This document shows, one piece after another, positions 52,917 through 62,208 of a stretch of DNA of 64,000 nucleotides. Below the pieces are notes generated by a model. That model was given only the letters and a program-made list of their open reading frames with translations, was not told the DNA's origin and did no database searches. The stretch is from Staphylococcus xylosus (lineage in GTDB: Bacteria > Bacillota > Bacilli > Staphylococcales > Staphylococcaceae). The position numbers were made by a program, and so were the translations under genes. Every line of letters begins with the position of its first letter. Within the stretch, counting starts at the first letter, position 1. Location: contig NZ_MRZO01000006.1 in NCBI RefSeq assembly GCF_002732165.1, forward strand, positions 144,060 through 208,059. The letters are read 5' to 3'.

Positions 52917-53231
52917 ATGGCAATCGTAAAAGTAACAGATTCAAACTTTGATGAAAATATTCAATCAGGGGTAAATTTAGTAGATTTTTGGGCAACTTGG
53001 TGTGGTCCTTGTAAGATGATTGCTCCAGTATTAGAAGATTTAGCTGGTGATTTTGAAGGTAAGGCTAATATTTTAAAACTTGATGTAGATGAAAATCCAT
53101 CAACAGCTGCTAAATTTGAAGTTATGAGTATTCCAACTTTAATTGTATTTAAAGATGGCGAACCAGTAGATAAAGTTGTAGGTTTCCAACCAAAAGAAAA
53201 CTTAGCTGAAGTAATCGAAAAACACTTATAA
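52917..53231 (+). CDS. trxA: Thioredoxin
   Basis: Disulfide reductase partner of thioredoxin reductase. Active site WATWCGPCKM (near residue 27) and the cis-Pro loop MSIPTLIVFKDG are present. Length 104 is exact for TrxA. Start at 52917 with AAGGAGG about 10 bases before; upstream TTG 52908 would overlap the spacing. An extended -10 TGTTATAAT (52871-52879) gives it its own promoter. Confidence 0.97.
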   Translation: MAIVKVTDSNFDENIQSGVNLVDFWATWCGPCKMIAPVLEDLAGDFEGKANILKLDVDENPSTAAKFEVMSIPTLIVFKDGEPVDKVVGFQPKENLAEVIEKHL

Positions 53232-53250
53232 TATACTAAAGAATTACTAA

Positions 53251-53282
53251 GTCCGGGGCATATCAATGTCCTGGATTTTTTA
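53251..53282 (+). terminator. Terminator of trxA
   Basis: GTCCGGGGCAT, 4-base loop, ATGTCCTGGA, then six T residues; a second copy of the pdhD terminator element. The following 53283-53559 holds only AT-rich promoter sequence for uvrC (TATAAT at 53440-53445 and 53461-53466). Confidence 0.85.
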
Positions 53283-53559
53283 ATCAGATGGACAATAGTT
53301 TATTAGATTAATAATACCTATATCTTACAAATGAGTAAAAGGTTAAATAGTCTATTTTAAAGGTTAGTATTGCTTATTTAATGGCTGTGATGCTATATGA
53401 ACCTTCATAGAGTTAAAACGTAAAGATCGCAATAAATTGTATAATATAGCTAATGTATTTTATAATAGAGTAGCTATAGATTTTTAGCAGTAATTTTATG
53501 ACTATATAAACGAAACACCATTGATATATAAATGATAAAGAAAGGAGGCTGCACAAATT

Positions 53560-55347
53560 ATGGAAACATATCAAAAAGAGATTAAACAAAAACTTACAGT
53601 TGTACCTACTGAACCAGGTTGTTATTTAATGAAAGATCGCAATGACCAAATCATTTATGTTGGTAAAGCCAAGAAGTTAAGAAATAGATTAAGATCTTAT
53701 TTTACAGGCGCACATGATGCTAAAACGACACGCTTAGTTGGTGAAATTAGGAATTTTGAATTTATAGTAACATCGAGTGAAACAGAGTCCTTATTGTTAG
53801 AATTGAACTTAATCAAACAATATCAACCTAGATATAATATTTTATTAAAAGATGATAAAAGCTATCCTTTTATTAAAATAACTAAAGAAAAATACCCAAG
53901 GTTAATTGTTACACGTACAGTTAAAAAGGGAAGCGGTAAGTATTTTGGTCCATATCCTAATGCATATTCAGCACAAGAAACTAAAAAACTATTAGATCGT
54001 ATTTATCCTTTTAGAAAATGTGATAAGATGCCTGATAAATTGTGCCTTTATTATCATATAGGACAATGTTTAGGACCATGTGTTTATCCGGTTGATTTAG
54101 AAAAATATGCAGAGATGACTAAAGAAATTACTGATTTCTTAAACGGGGAAGATAAAACCATTTTGCATAATTTAGAACAAAAAATGCAAGAAGCCAGTGA
54201 AACTTTAGATTTTGAACGTGCAAAAGAGTATAGAGATTTAATTCAACATATACACAATTTAAATAAAAAACAAAAAGTTACGTCCTCTGACAGTACTGTA
54301 AGAGATGTATTCGGCTACAGTGTGTCAAAAGGTTGGATGTGCATACAAGTCTTTTTTATAAGACAAGGAAATATGATTAAAAGAGATGCTACGATGATAC
54401 CTATTCAACAGACCGAAGAAGAGGAGTTTTACACTTTTATAGGCCAGTTTTATGATTTAAATCAACATATTTTACCTAAAGAAGTACATGTTCCGAAGCA
54501 ACTTGATAAAGATATCATTCAATCAGTTGTAGATACCAAAATTGTTCAGCCTCTTAAAGGTAAGAAGAAAGATATGGTAGATTTAGCTAATCATAATGCG
54601 GAAATTACACTTGAAAATAAATTCGAGTTAATTGCAAAAGATGAATCACGTACAGTAAAAGCAATAGAAGAACTTGGCGATGTGATGGGTATTCAAACAC
54701 CAATTCGTATAGAGGCCTTTGATAATTCAAATATTCAAGGCGTTAACCCTGTTTCGGCTATGGTTTCATTTGTGGATGGTAAACCCAATAAAAAAGGTTA
54801 CCGCAAATATAAGATAAAGACAGTAGTTGGGCCAGATGATTACAAATCTATGCGCGAAGTAGTGCGCCGACGTTACACGCGAGTACTTAATGAAGGCAGT
54901 CCATTACCAGATTTGATTATTGTAGATGGTGGCAAAGGGCATATGAGCGGTGTACTTGATGTCCTTGAAAATGAATTAGGCCTAGATATACCTGTAGCAG
55001 GTCTACGTAAAAATGATAAGCACCAAACATCAGAAATTCTTTATGGTGAAAACGCTGAAGTTGTTCCTATGAAGAAAAATAGTCAACCATTTTACTTACT
55101 TCAAAGAATACAAGATGAAGTTCATAGATTTGCAATAACATTTCATAGGCAAACAAGACAAAAGACTGGATTGCAATCTGTGTTAGATACTGTAGATGGA
55201 ATTGGCGCTAAAAGAAAAACTAAATTATTACGCACATTTGGTTCCATTAAGAAAATGAAAGAAGCAAGTGTAGAAGATTTTAAAAAATCAGGTCTCCCTC
55301 AAAATGTTGCTGAGAATCTTCGTCAAGCGTTATATGACAAAAAATAG
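53560..55347 (+). CDS. uvrC: Excinuclease ABC subunit C
   Basis: Dual-incision nuclease of nucleotide excision repair. N-terminal GIY-YIG domain ([20 protein letters not shown], near residue 18), UVR motif that binds UvrB (about 198-233), central Cys-rich part ([20 protein letters not shown]), C-terminal RNase H-like nuclease ([12 protein letters not shown]) and helix-hairpin-helix ([20 protein letters not shown]). Length 595. AAAGGAGG ribosome site. Ends in a perfect palindrome that may be its terminator. Confidence 0.96.
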   Translation: METYQKEIKQKLTVVPTEPGCYLMKDRNDQIIYVGKAKKLRNRLRSYFTGAHDAKTTRLVGEIRNFEFIVTSSETESLLLELNLIKQYQPRYNILLKDDKSYPFIKITKEKYPRLIVTRTVKKGSGKYFGPYPNAYSAQETKKLLDRIYPFRKCDKMPDKLCLYYHIGQCLGPCVYPVDLEKYAEMTKEITDFLNGEDKTILHNLEQKMQEASETLDFERAKEYRDLIQHIHNLNKKQKVTSSDSTVRDVFGYSVSKGWMCIQVFFIRQGNMIKRDATMIPIQQTEEEEFYTFIGQFYDLNQHILPKEVHVPKQLDKDIIQSVVDTKIVQPLKGKKKDMVDLANHNAEITLENKFELIAKDESRTVKAIEELGDVMGIQTPIRIEAFDNSNIQGVNPVSAMVSFVDGKPNKKGYRKYKIKTVVGPDDYKSMREVVRRRYTRVLNEGSPLPDLIIVDGGKGHMSGVLDVLENELGLDIPVAGLRKNDKHQTSEILYGENAEVVPMKKNSQPFYLLQRIQDEVHRFAITFHRQTRQKTGLQSVLDTVDGIGAKRKTKLLRTFGSIKKMKEASVEDFKKSGLPQNVAENLRQALYDKK

Positions 55348-55359
55348 TGAAAACTTTGT

Positions 55360-55382
55360 GGCATGAGAATCATTCTCATGCC
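55360..55382. promoter_or_regulatory. 23-base perfect palindrome: uvrC terminator or Fur-type box
   Basis: GGCATGAGAAT, a central C, then ATTCTCATGCC. Its core TGAGAATCATTCTCA (55364-55378) has the 7-1-7 layout of Fur boxes, differing from TGATAATnATTATCA by one symmetric base. It starts 12 bases after uvrC and is followed by a fairly T-rich tract, so a terminator role is equally possible. Confidence 0.5.
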
Positions 55383-55443
55383 CATTTTCTATTTAATTAG
55401 TGTTACAATAGCAAATAACAGGAATTCTTTTTTTACATGTATG

Positions 55444-55457
55444 TGGAAGCGTTTTCT
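55444..55457 (+). promoter_or_regulatory. cre site upstream of sdhC
   Basis: TGGAAGCGTTTTCT matches the CcpA-binding consensus (TGNNANCGNTNNCA) at all but the last base, consistent with known carbon catabolite repression of TCA cycle genes in staphylococci. Confidence 0.7.
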
Positions 55458-55460
55458 AAT

Positions 55461-55474
55461 TGAGAATATTCTCA
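55461..55474. promoter_or_regulatory. Palindrome upstream of sdhC, unknown binder
   Basis: TGAGAATATTCTCA is a perfect 14-base palindrome three bases after the cre site. It repeats the half-site of the palindrome at 55364 but without the central base. A TATAAT box follows at 55515-55520. Confidence 0.45.
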
Positions 55475-55676
55475 TCGACACTGTATTTTAAATTATGTAT
55501 AAAAGTAGACTTTGTATAATACTTCTATGTTTAAAATTGTGCAATAATATTGTATTGTAACAAACATACAATGCAAAGAAAGTTATTGTACTCAGGGTTT
55601 GTATGGGATTTCTAATTACTTTCACATCAAAAAAAGAAATCTAAAAAATTAATTGTTTCACAGGGGGGACTTCCTT

Positions 55677-56288
55677 TTGGCATACTCGAAAAATCAATTC
55701 TATTTAAGACGATTACACTCTTTATTAGGTGTAATACCAATAGGTGGATTCTTATTAGTCCATTTACTTGTAAACCATCAAGCAACTAAAGGTGCTGAAG
55801 CGTTCAACAAGGCAGCTGGATTTATGGAATCATTACCTTTTTTAATCGTGTTGGAATTTGTAGTTATATATATTCCAATTCTGTATCATGCAGTATACGG
55901 TGTACATATTGCCTTTACGGCAAAAGAGAACGTTGGACACTATTCAGCGTTTAGAAACTGGATGTTCTTGTTACAACGTTTGACAGGTATCATTACTTTC
56001 GTGTTTATAGGGATTCATTTATGGCAGACAAGAATACAACGTGCATTAGGACATGAAGTGAACTTTGATATGGTACACGACATTGTAACTAATCCGGTAT
56101 GGTTGATTTTTTACATTGTATGTTTATTAGCTGTAACATTCCACTTTGCGAATGGTTTATGGTCATTCCTAGTTACTTGGGGGATATTACAATCTAAAAA
56201 ATCACAGCAAATCTTTACATGGGTTTCGCTTATTGTATTCTTAGTAGTTTCATACATTGGTATTAGCGCAATATTAGCATTTTTATAA
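55677..56288 (+). CDS. sdhC: Succinate dehydrogenase cytochrome b558 subunit
   Basis: Membrane anchor of complex II (type B, di-haem), about five segments. Haem-ligand histidines lie in RRLHSLLGVIPIGG, HLLVNHQ, LYHAVYGVHIAF and IHLWQTR. The start is TTG 55677 (reading AYSKNQFYLRRL), with AGGGGGGAC upstream and agreement with S. aureus SdhC; the TTG at 55653 would precede that ribosome site. About 203 residues. First gene of sdhCAB; leader with cre site. Confidence 0.94.
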   Translation: MAYSKNQFYLRRLHSLLGVIPIGGFLLVHLLVNHQATKGAEAFNKAAGFMESLPFLIVLEFVVIYIPILYHAVYGVHIAFTAKENVGHYSAFRNWMFLLQRLTGIITFVFIGIHLWQTRIQRALGHEVNFDMVHDIVTNPVWLIFYIVCLLAVTFHFANGLWSFLVTWGILQSKKSQQIFTWVSLIVFLVVSYIGISAILAFL

Positions 56289-56333
56289 AATTATAAAATA
56301 AAGTTTCACATATATTTGAGGGAGTGACAATTT

Positions 56334-58097
56334 ATGGCAGAGAAGAAAATTATTGTTGTCGGTGGTGGACTAGCTGGTCTAATGTCAACAATTAAAGCAG
56401 CAGAACAGGGTGCGCATGTAGACCTGTTCTCACTTGTTCCTGTTAAACGTTCACACTCTGTTTGTGCACAAGGTGGCATTAATGGAGCGGTAAATACGAA
56501 AGGTGAAGGAGATTCTCCGTCAGTGCATTTAGATGATACTGTTTATGGTGGAGACTTCTTAGCAAACCAACCACCTGTAAAAGCAATGACTGATGCAGCA
56601 CCTAAAATTATTCATTTACTTGATCGTATGGGCGTAATGTTTAATAGAACTAAAGAAGGACTATTAGACTTTAGACGTTTTGGTGGTACTATGTATCACC
56701 GAACTGCATATGCCGGTGCTACTACAGGTCAACAATTACTCTATGCATTGGACGAACAAGTGCGTAGCTTTGAGGTTGACGGATTAGTTACAAAATACGA
56801 AGGCTGGGAATTCTTAGGTATAGTTAAAGATGACGATAATATGGCAAGAGGTATCGTTGCTCAAGATATGACAACTGCTGAAATTCAATCATTTGGTTCA
56901 GACGCTGTGATTATGGCGACTGGTGGTCCTGGTATTATCTTTGGTAAAACAACAAATTCAATGATTAATACAGGTTCAGCTGCTTCAATTGTATACCAAC
57001 AAGGTGCAATGTACGCTAATGGTGAATTTATTCAAATTCATCCAACTGCTATCCCTGGCGATGATAAACTTAGATTAATGAGTGAATCAGCACGTGGTGA
57101 AGGTGGTCGTATCTGGACATATAAAGATGGTAAGCCATGGTACTTCTTAGAAGAAAAATACCCAGATTATGGTAACTTAGTTCCGCGTGATATCGCGACA
57201 CGTGAAATTTTTGATGTATGTGTGAATCAAAAATTAGGTATCAACGGTGAAAACATGGTATATCTCGATTTATCACATAAAGATCCACATGAACTGGATA
57301 TTAAATTAGGTGGTATCATTGAGATTTATGAAAAATTCACTGGTGATGACCCTCGTAAAGTACCAATGAAAATCTTCCCAGCAGTACATTACTCAATGGG
57401 TGGTTTATACGTAGATTATGATCAAATGACAAATATTAAAGGTTTATTTGCAGCAGGCGAATGTGATTTTTCACAACATGGTGGTAATCGCTTAGGGGCT
57501 AACTCTTTACTATCAGCAATTTATGGTGGTACTGTTGCTGGTCCAAATGCAGTAGATTATATTTCAAATATTGAAGATTCATATACAGATTTAGATGAGA
57601 GCATTTACGAAAAACACGTTAAAGATCAACAAGAAAAATTTGATCAACTATTAAATATGAAGGGCACTGAAAATGCCTATAAACTTCATAGAGAATTAGG
57701 GGAAATCATGACTGCAAATGTTACAGTTGTGCGTGAAAATAAATCTTTATTAGAAACAGACAAGAAAATTGTAGAATTGATGGAACGTTATCAAAATATT
57801 GATATTGAAGATACTCAAACTTGGAGTAACCAAGCCGTATTCTTTACACGTCAACTATGGAATATGTTAGTACTTGCACGTGTAATCACAATTGGTGCAT
57901 ACAATAGAAATGAATCTCGTGGCGCACATTATAAACCAGAATTCCCAGAAAGAAACGATGAAGAATGGTTAAAAACAACATTAGCTACGTATCAAGGCAA
58001 AACAGAAGCACCTAAGTTTACTTACGAACCAGTTGATATTAGTTTAATACCACCACGTAAACGTGATTACTCTAAGGCGTCAAAGGGAGGTAAATAA
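56334..58097 (+). CDS. sdhA: Succinate dehydrogenase flavoprotein subunit
   Basis: Oxidises succinate to fumarate with covalently bound FAD. FAD fold IIVVGGGLAGLMSTIKAAEQ, the flavinylated His in KRSHSVCAQGGINGA (near residue 41), the substrate-site motif ESARGEGGRIW, and HYSMGGLYVDYD with the catalytic region GGNRLGANSLLSA are present. Length 587. GAGGGAGTG ribosome site. Lies between sdhC and sdhB with 2 bases before sdhB. Confidence 0.97.
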   Translation: MAEKKIIVVGGGLAGLMSTIKAAEQGAHVDLFSLVPVKRSHSVCAQGGINGAVNTKGEGDSPSVHLDDTVYGGDFLANQPPVKAMTDAAPKIIHLLDRMGVMFNRTKEGLLDFRRFGGTMYHRTAYAGATTGQQLLYALDEQVRSFEVDGLVTKYEGWEFLGIVKDDDNMARGIVAQDMTTAEIQSFGSDAVIMATGGPGIIFGKTTNSMINTGSAASIVYQQGAMYANGEFIQIHPTAIPGDDKLRLMSESARGEGGRIWTYKDGKPWYFLEEKYPDYGNLVPRDIATREIFDVCVNQKLGINGENMVYLDLSHKDPHELDIKLGGIIEIYEKFTGDDPRKVPMKIFPAVHYSMGGLYVDYDQMTNIKGLFAAGECDFSQHGGNRLGANSLLSAIYGGTVAGPNAVDYISNIEDSYTDLDESIYEKHVKDQQEKFDQLLNMKGTENAYKLHRELGEIMTANVTVVRENKSLLETDKKIVELMERYQNIDIEDTQTWSNQAVFFTRQLWNMLVLARVITIGAYNRNESRGAHYKPEFPERNDEEWLKTTLATYQGKTEAPKFTYEPVDISLIPPRKRDYSKASKGGK

Positions 58098-58099
58098 TT

Positions 58100-58912
58100 A
58101 TGGTAGAAACAAAAGAAGTTAATGAAACTCCTGCACAAAACGAGCAACCTAGCCAAAAAACAATTAAATTAATTATAAAACGTCAAGACAATGACAAATC
58201 AACACCATATAATGAAGAATTTGAAATTCCTTATAGAGAGAATCTAAATGTTATTGCATGTTTAATGGAAATCAGAAGAAACCCAGTTAATAGTAAAGGT
58301 GAAAAAACAACACCTGTTATTTGGGATATGAACTGTTTAGAAGAAGTTTGTGGTGCATGTTCAATGGTAATTAATGGACAAGCAAGACAATCTTGTTCTG
58401 CAATTGTTGACCAATTAGAACAACCTATTAAATTAGAACCAATGAGTACATTCCCAGTTATTCGTGATTTACAAGTAGATCGAACAAGAATGTTCGATAA
58501 CTTGAAACGAATGAAAGCATGGGTTCCAATTGATGGTACGTATGATTTAGGTCCAGGTCCACGTATGCCTGAGAAAAAACGTCAAACTGCTTATGAACTT
58601 TCTAAATGTATGACATGTGGTGTTTGTTTAGAAGTTTGTCCAAATGTAACTAGTAAAAATGACTTTGTTGGTGCCCAAGCAATTTCACAAGTTAGACTAT
58701 TTAACTTACATCCAACAGGTTCAATGACAAAAGACGAACGCTTGGAAGCATTAATGGGTGGCGGAGGTTTACAAGAATGTGGTAACTCTCAAAACTGTGT
58801 AAATGCATGTCCAAAAGGGATACCATTGACTACATCTATTGCTGCTTTAAATAGAGAAACATCATTCCATATGTTCAAATCATTCTTTGGTTCAGATCAT
58901 CAAGTACATTAA
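58100..58912 (+). CDS. sdhB: Succinate dehydrogenase iron-sulfur subunit
   Basis: Carries three Fe-S clusters from flavin to haem. [2Fe-2S] ligands in CLEEVCGACSMVINGQ (near residue 79), [4Fe-4S] in CMTCGVCLEVCP (near 172) and [3Fe-4S] in CGNSQNCVNACPKG (near 230). Length 270; the N-terminal 20 residues are a hydrophilic extension usual in staphylococci. Closed by a perfect terminator. Confidence 0.97.
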   Translation: MVETKEVNETPAQNEQPSQKTIKLIIKRQDNDKSTPYNEEFEIPYRENLNVIACLMEIRRNPVNSKGEKTTPVIWDMNCLEEVCGACSMVINGQARQSCSAIVDQLEQPIKLEPMSTFPVIRDLQVDRTRMFDNLKRMKAWVPIDGTYDLGPGPRMPEKKRQTAYELSKCMTCGVCLEVCPNVTSKNDFVGAQAISQVRLFNLHPTGSMTKDERLEALMGGGGLQECGNSQNCVNACPKGIPLTTSIAALNRETSFHMFKSFFGSDHQVH

Positions 58913-58926
58913 TTGAACAATATTTT

Positions 58927-58967
58927 AAGGACTTAACATTTGAGTAACAAATGTTAAGTCCTTTTTT
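58927..58967 (+). terminator. Terminator of sdhCAB
   Basis: AAGGACTTAACATTTG, short loop, CAAATGTTAAGTCCTT, then TTTT. Confidence 0.93.
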
Positions 58968-59119
58968 ATAAAATTAGATAATTATTTTATAGTTAAATAG
59001 GGTAAATATATATTGTATATATTATGAATGACGACTTAACTATTAGCATGATTAATGATTTTGAAAACAAGACTATGCTACAATAAAGTACAAGATAATA
59101 AATAAGGATGTAATTGAAT

Positions 59120-59920
59120 ATGGACAAACCGATAGGTGTAATTGACTCTGGAGTTGGTGGTTTAACAGTTGCTAAAGAAATTATGCGTCAACTTCCAAAC
59201 GAAACAATATATTATTTAGGTGATATTAAGCGTTGCCCTTATGGCCCGAGAGAGGGTTCACAGGTTAGGGAATTCACTACAGAATTAGCACAGAAATTAA
59301 TGGCATTTGATATTAAAATGTTAGTTATTGCTTGTAATACGGCTACAGCAGTAGCGTTAAAACATCTGCAAAACATATTGCCGATACCCGTAATTGGTGT
59401 AATAGAACCCGGTGCAAGAACTGCAATTATGACTACTAAAAATAATGATGTTTTAATTTTAGGTACAGAAGGTACAATTAAATCTGAAGCCTATAGACAT
59501 CATATTAAAAATATAAACCCAAATGTTGAAGTATCTGGGATTGCATGTCCTGGTTTTGTACCTTTAGTTGAACAGATGCGCTACCAAGACCCTACAATCA
59601 CAAGTATTATTATTCATCAAACATTAAAGCATTGGAGAAATAGTAACGCCGATACAGTGATTTTAGGTTGTACACACTATCCATTATTATACCAGCCAAT
59701 CAATGATTATTTTGGTGGAGAAAAAGTAGTGATTTCTTCGGGATTAGAAACTGCTCGTGAGGTAAGTGCCTTACTAACATTTAGTAATGAACATGCAGGG
59801 TATAAACGACAGCCTGAACATAAATTTTTTGCTACAGGAGAAACTGAACATATAGAATTAATTATTGAAGAATGGTTAAAAATGAAAGTGAAAGTTGAAA
59901 AAATTGAAATACAAGAATAG
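59120..59920 (+). CDS. murI: Glutamate racemase
   Basis: Makes D-glutamate for peptidoglycan. Catalytic cysteines lie in [11 protein letters not shown] (near residue 71) and LGCTHYPLL (near 184), with [16 protein letters not shown] at the start. 266 residues. ATG 59120 is the start; TTG 59114 is the in-frame alternative. It is followed after 11 bases by rdgB and then the phosphodiesterase gene, a conserved trio. Confidence 0.96.
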   Translation: MDKPIGVIDSGVGGLTVAKEIMRQLPNETIYYLGDIKRCPYGPREGSQVREFTTELAQKLMAFDIKMLVIACNTATAVALKHLQNILPIPVIGVIEPGARTAIMTTKNNDVLILGTEGTIKSEAYRHHIKNINPNVEVSGIACPGFVPLVEQMRYQDPTITSIIIHQTLKHWRNSNADTVILGCTHYPLLYQPINDYFGGEKVVISSGLETAREVSALLTFSNEHAGYKRQPEHKFFATGETEHIELIIEEWLKMKVKVEKIEIQE

Positions 59921-59931
59921 GAGACGAAACG

Positions 59932-60513
59932 ATGGAAGATATCGTAATTGCATCAAATAATAAAGGGAAAATAAATGATTTTAGAGTTATATTTCCTAAC
60001 TATAATGTAATAGGCATCACAGAGTTAATTGAGGACTTTGATGTAGAAGAAACAGGAGATACATTTGAAGCAAATGCAAAGTTGAAATCAGAAGCTGCTG
60101 CAAAAGCATTAAATAAACGAGTAATTGCCGATGACAGTGGACTAGAAGTGTTTGCGCTAGGTGGAGAACCTGGTATATATTCTGCACGATACGCCGGAAC
60201 TGAAAAAGATGATAATGCTAATATAGAAAAATTGCTAACCACTTTAGGTGATGAAACTAATCGTGCTGCACAATTTGTGTGTGTCATTAGTATGAGTGCT
60301 CCTGGAGAAGAAACTGTTCAATTTAAAGGAACAGTTGAAGGAGAAATTACTTTAAGTAAAATTGGAGAACAAGGTTTTGGTTATGATCCTATATTTTATT
60401 TAGAAGACAAAAATAAAACGATGGCTCAACTTACAGCTGAGGAAAAAAGTGAGGTAAGTCATAGAGGTAAAGCAATTGAAAAGTTACAACAATATTTAGA
60501 AGGTGAACAATAA
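59932..60513 (+). CDS. rdgB: Non-canonical purine NTP pyrophosphatase (RdgB/HAM1)
   Basis: House-cleaning enzyme hydrolysing dITP, ITP and XTP to monophosphates. Motifs IASNNKGKINDF (substrate loop, start), IADDSGLEVFALGGEPGIYS (near residue 65) and FGYDPIFY with SHRGKAIEKL towards the C-terminus are complete. Length 193. Stop overlaps the next start by one base, so both are coupled. Confidence 0.95.
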   Translation: MEDIVIASNNKGKINDFRVIFPNYNVIGITELIEDFDVEETGDTFEANAKLKSEAAAKALNKRVIADDSGLEVFALGGEPGIYSARYAGTEKDDNANIEKLLTTLGDETNRAAQFVCVISMSAPGEETVQFKGTVEGEITLSKIGEQGFGYDPIFYLEDKNKTMAQLTAEEKSEVSHRGKAIEKLQQYLEGEQ

Positions 60514-61022
60514 TGTTGAAATGGATCATAATTAGTGATAACCACACAGAACAAGGTATTCTTTTTGATGTAATAAGTCATCATGATAATGTTGACGTTG
60601 CGATTCATCTAGGTGATTCAGAATTTGAGTATCATGACAGTGAATTAAGTCATTTTTATAGAGTTAAAGGGAACACGGACTTTTATCCAGAATTTCCAAA
60701 TGAAGAAATTATAGAAGTCAATGATATTAGAGCATTTTATACACATGGTCATTTATACAATGTGAACCTTACACGTATGCAACTTGCAGAACAAGCAAAA
60801 GCATCAGGATGCCAATTTGCTTTCTATGGTCATACACACGTGGCTAAACATGAGCATATTAGCGACGTTCATGTCATAAACCCTGGAAGTATTTCGCAGT
60901 CGAGAAGTAATATAGAAGAGACTTATGCCGAATTATTGATAGATGAAACTGAAAAAGATGTAAAATTGAATTTTTATAATCGTAATCACCAAATCATTGA
61001 TAGTGAAACGTTCAGTTTATAA
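60513..61022 (+). CDS. YfcE/MJ0936-type metallophosphodiesterase
   Basis: Small calcineurin-like phosphodiesterase of 169 residues. Metal-site motifs in order: IISDNHTEQGI (D-x-N/H), IHLGDSEF, VKGNTDFYPE, THGHLYNV and FYGHTHVAKH, followed by INPGSISQSR. The natural substrate is unknown (bis-pNPP-type activity in relatives). Last gene of the murI-rdgB unit. Confidence 0.9.
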   Translation: MLKWIIISDNHTEQGILFDVISHHDNVDVAIHLGDSEFEYHDSELSHFYRVKGNTDFYPEFPNEEIIEVNDIRAFYTHGHLYNVNLTRMQLAEQAKASGCQFAFYGHTHVAKHEHISDVHVINPGSISQSRSNIEETYAELLIDETEKDVKLNFYNRNHQIIDSETFSL

Positions 61023-61112
61023 GTAATGAAGGTATATTGCTTAACAGTTACATAAATTATGTGAAATACTATGTAGTGATTGGATTAATAAAGTAATATT
61101 GTTGGAATAGAA

Positions 61113-61161
61113 TTTTTTAGGAGCGATTAAAGCAGTTTTTTTCTCTTTCGCTCCTAAAATT
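61113..61161. terminator. Hairpin after the phosphodiesterase gene
   Basis: TTTTAGGAGCG and CGCTCCTAAAA around a 23-base T-rich loop. The T-run after the stem is weak. No ORF in the remaining 61023-61341. Confidence 0.65.
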
Positions 61162-61288
61162 ATTGAAATATTAAGCTATTTTATCCTAATAAAATGCTAA
61201 AATTAGTGAATTTTTTAACGAAATTTAAAAAAGATGATAAAAAGTCTATTAAAGTGAAAAATCATATTTATTTTTATTGCTTGGAGTA

Positions 61289-61317
61289 TTGCTTTATAGC
61301 GATAAGTTAGATATAAT
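61289..61317 (+). promoter_or_regulatory. Promoter of the tRNA-Arg gene
   Basis: -35 TTGCTT (61289-61294), 17-base spacer, -10 TATAAT (61312-61317), 24 bases before the mature tRNA. Confidence 0.7.
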
Positions 61318-61341
61318 AATTCTTGTGTTCAAAAAGAATAT

Positions 61342-61415
61342 GTCCTGGTAGCTCAGCTGGATAGAGCAATGGCCTTCTAAGCCATCGGTCGGGGGTTCGA
61401 ATCCCTCCCAGGACA
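61342..61415 (+). tRNA. tRNA-Arg (anticodon TCT)
   Basis: Full cloverleaf: acceptor GTCCTGG/CCAGGAC with discriminator A, D-loop AGCTCAGCTGGATAGAGC, anticodon arm ATGGC-CTTCTAA-GCCAT giving anticodon TCT, and T-arm GGGGGTTCGAATCCC. The CCA end is not encoded. It reads AGA/AGG codons. The 3' half is a common phage integration target, and phage-like remnants follow. Confidence 0.97.
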
Positions 61416-61450
61416 CTAATAGCGTTAAATAGCGCACATTTCAAACTTAG

Positions 61451-61477
61451 AAACCCCGTTACGACGGGGTTTCTTTT
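61451..61477 (+). terminator. Terminator of tRNA-Arg
   Basis: AAACCCCGT, short loop, ACGGGGTTT, then CTTTT. Confidence 0.9.
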
Positions 61478-61603
61478 ATTTTGTCTACAATGCGATACAA
61501 TAGTAAATAAAATTCCTCTTTGTTAAAGAGCCAAATATGAATATTTAATCGCAAATTTAGATTATTCAGTTGCCCGTGAGATGCGTTAATAGAATGTAAA
61601 AGC

Positions 61604-61765
61604 ATGTCAGAATTTAATAAAGATAAGCAAGAGAATGATAATAGGTTGGCAGTAATTGAAAGTATAATAAGTAAACATGATGATTTGAAAGATATAAAAG
61701 AAGATTTGAAAACACAAAATGAGGATTTGAAATTAATTCATAAACTTAATGCACAGAGTGTATAA
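61604..61765 (+). CDS. Small coiled-coil protein, probable phage remnant
   Basis: A 53-codon ORF, MSEFNKDKQENDNRLAVIES then an amphipathic Asp/Lys/Leu-rich helix with a near repeat (HDDLKDIKEDL, QNEDLKLIHKL). It resembles the N-terminal part of small phage proteins encoded just before holin genes, which normally end in a membrane segment; that segment is missing, so this is likely truncated. No good ribosome site. It could be a non-functional relic. Confidence 0.4.
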   Translation: MSEFNKDKQENDNRLAVIESIISKHDDLKDIKEDLKTQNEDLKLIHKLNAQSV

Positions 61766-61883
61766 TGCTCAAAATAGTGGATGAAATCAAAGAAGACTTG
61801 GGGAAAGAATATTAGTGTATGTGGTAAAATATTAATGTGAGCAAGTTGGATAGATGGTGGCTAATCTCATTATAAATGGGGTG

Positions 61884-61922
61884 ATGCCTATGAAATATGG
61901 TTTGACTCCTAGAAAGGAGTAA
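61884..61922 (+). CDS. 12-codon leader ORF upstream of the toxin
   Basis: Reads MPMKYGLTPRKE and stops two bases before the toxin start. GGGG lies just upstream. Its last codons contain AAAGGAG, the toxin ribosome site, so ribosomes on the leader would cover or open it. Translation is not proven. Confidence 0.4.
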   Translation: MPMKYGLTPRKE

Positions 61923-61924
61923 CA

Positions 61925-62005
61925 TTGACTGATTATGAAATGTTGATGGTTGTTATGACAATCATTGGCTTAGTATTAGTTAGTAAAAATAGCCATAAAA
62001 AATAA
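61925..62005 (+). CDS. Holin-like toxin peptide of a type I toxin-antitoxin system
   Basis: A 26-residue peptide with TTG start: short polar N-terminus MTDYEMLM, one membrane segment VVMTIIGLVLV, and the basic tail SKNSHKK. This is the standard design of the 'putative holin-like toxin' family (PF16935, Hol_Tox) in Firmicutes. AAAGGAG lies 5 bases before the start. A reverse-strand promoter and terminator downstream can make an antisense RNA over its 3' end. Membrane insertion and depolarisation is the expected action (family knowledge). Confidence 0.75.
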   Translation: MTDYEMLMVVMTIIGLVLVSKNSHKK

Positions 62006-62120
62006 CCATCGCTAACTTTGACCGGTTCGATGGTTATTAAAGATAATCATTAAAGAATGGTCACCGTCTTTTTAACGGGCTCATTAGGGCGATACATTTA
62101 TGGTGTGTTGCCCTTTTTCT
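61995..62120 (-). ncRNA. Putative antisense antitoxin RNA
   Basis: Reverse-strand promoter -35 TTGATA (62150-62155), 17-base spacer, -10 TAATTT (62127-62132) predicts a start near 62120. The transcript would end at the reverse-strand terminator AATAACCATCG (62028-62038) / CGATGGTTATT (62001-62011) followed by TTTTTA, giving about 125 nt, complementary to the end of the toxin mRNA. The arrangement copies known convergent type I pairs. Confidence 0.6.
62086..62119 (+). terminator. Terminator of the toxin mRNA
   Basis: AGGGCGATACA (62086-62096), 7-base loop, TGTGTTGCCCT (62104-62114), then TTTTC. Confidence 0.8.
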
Positions 62121-62208
62121 ATCTATAAATTAACACAACATAAATATATTATCAATTGTTTAAGTCAGCATAGTCATGTTGGCTTTTTGTTATAAGGAGA
62201 AAAAAGAA

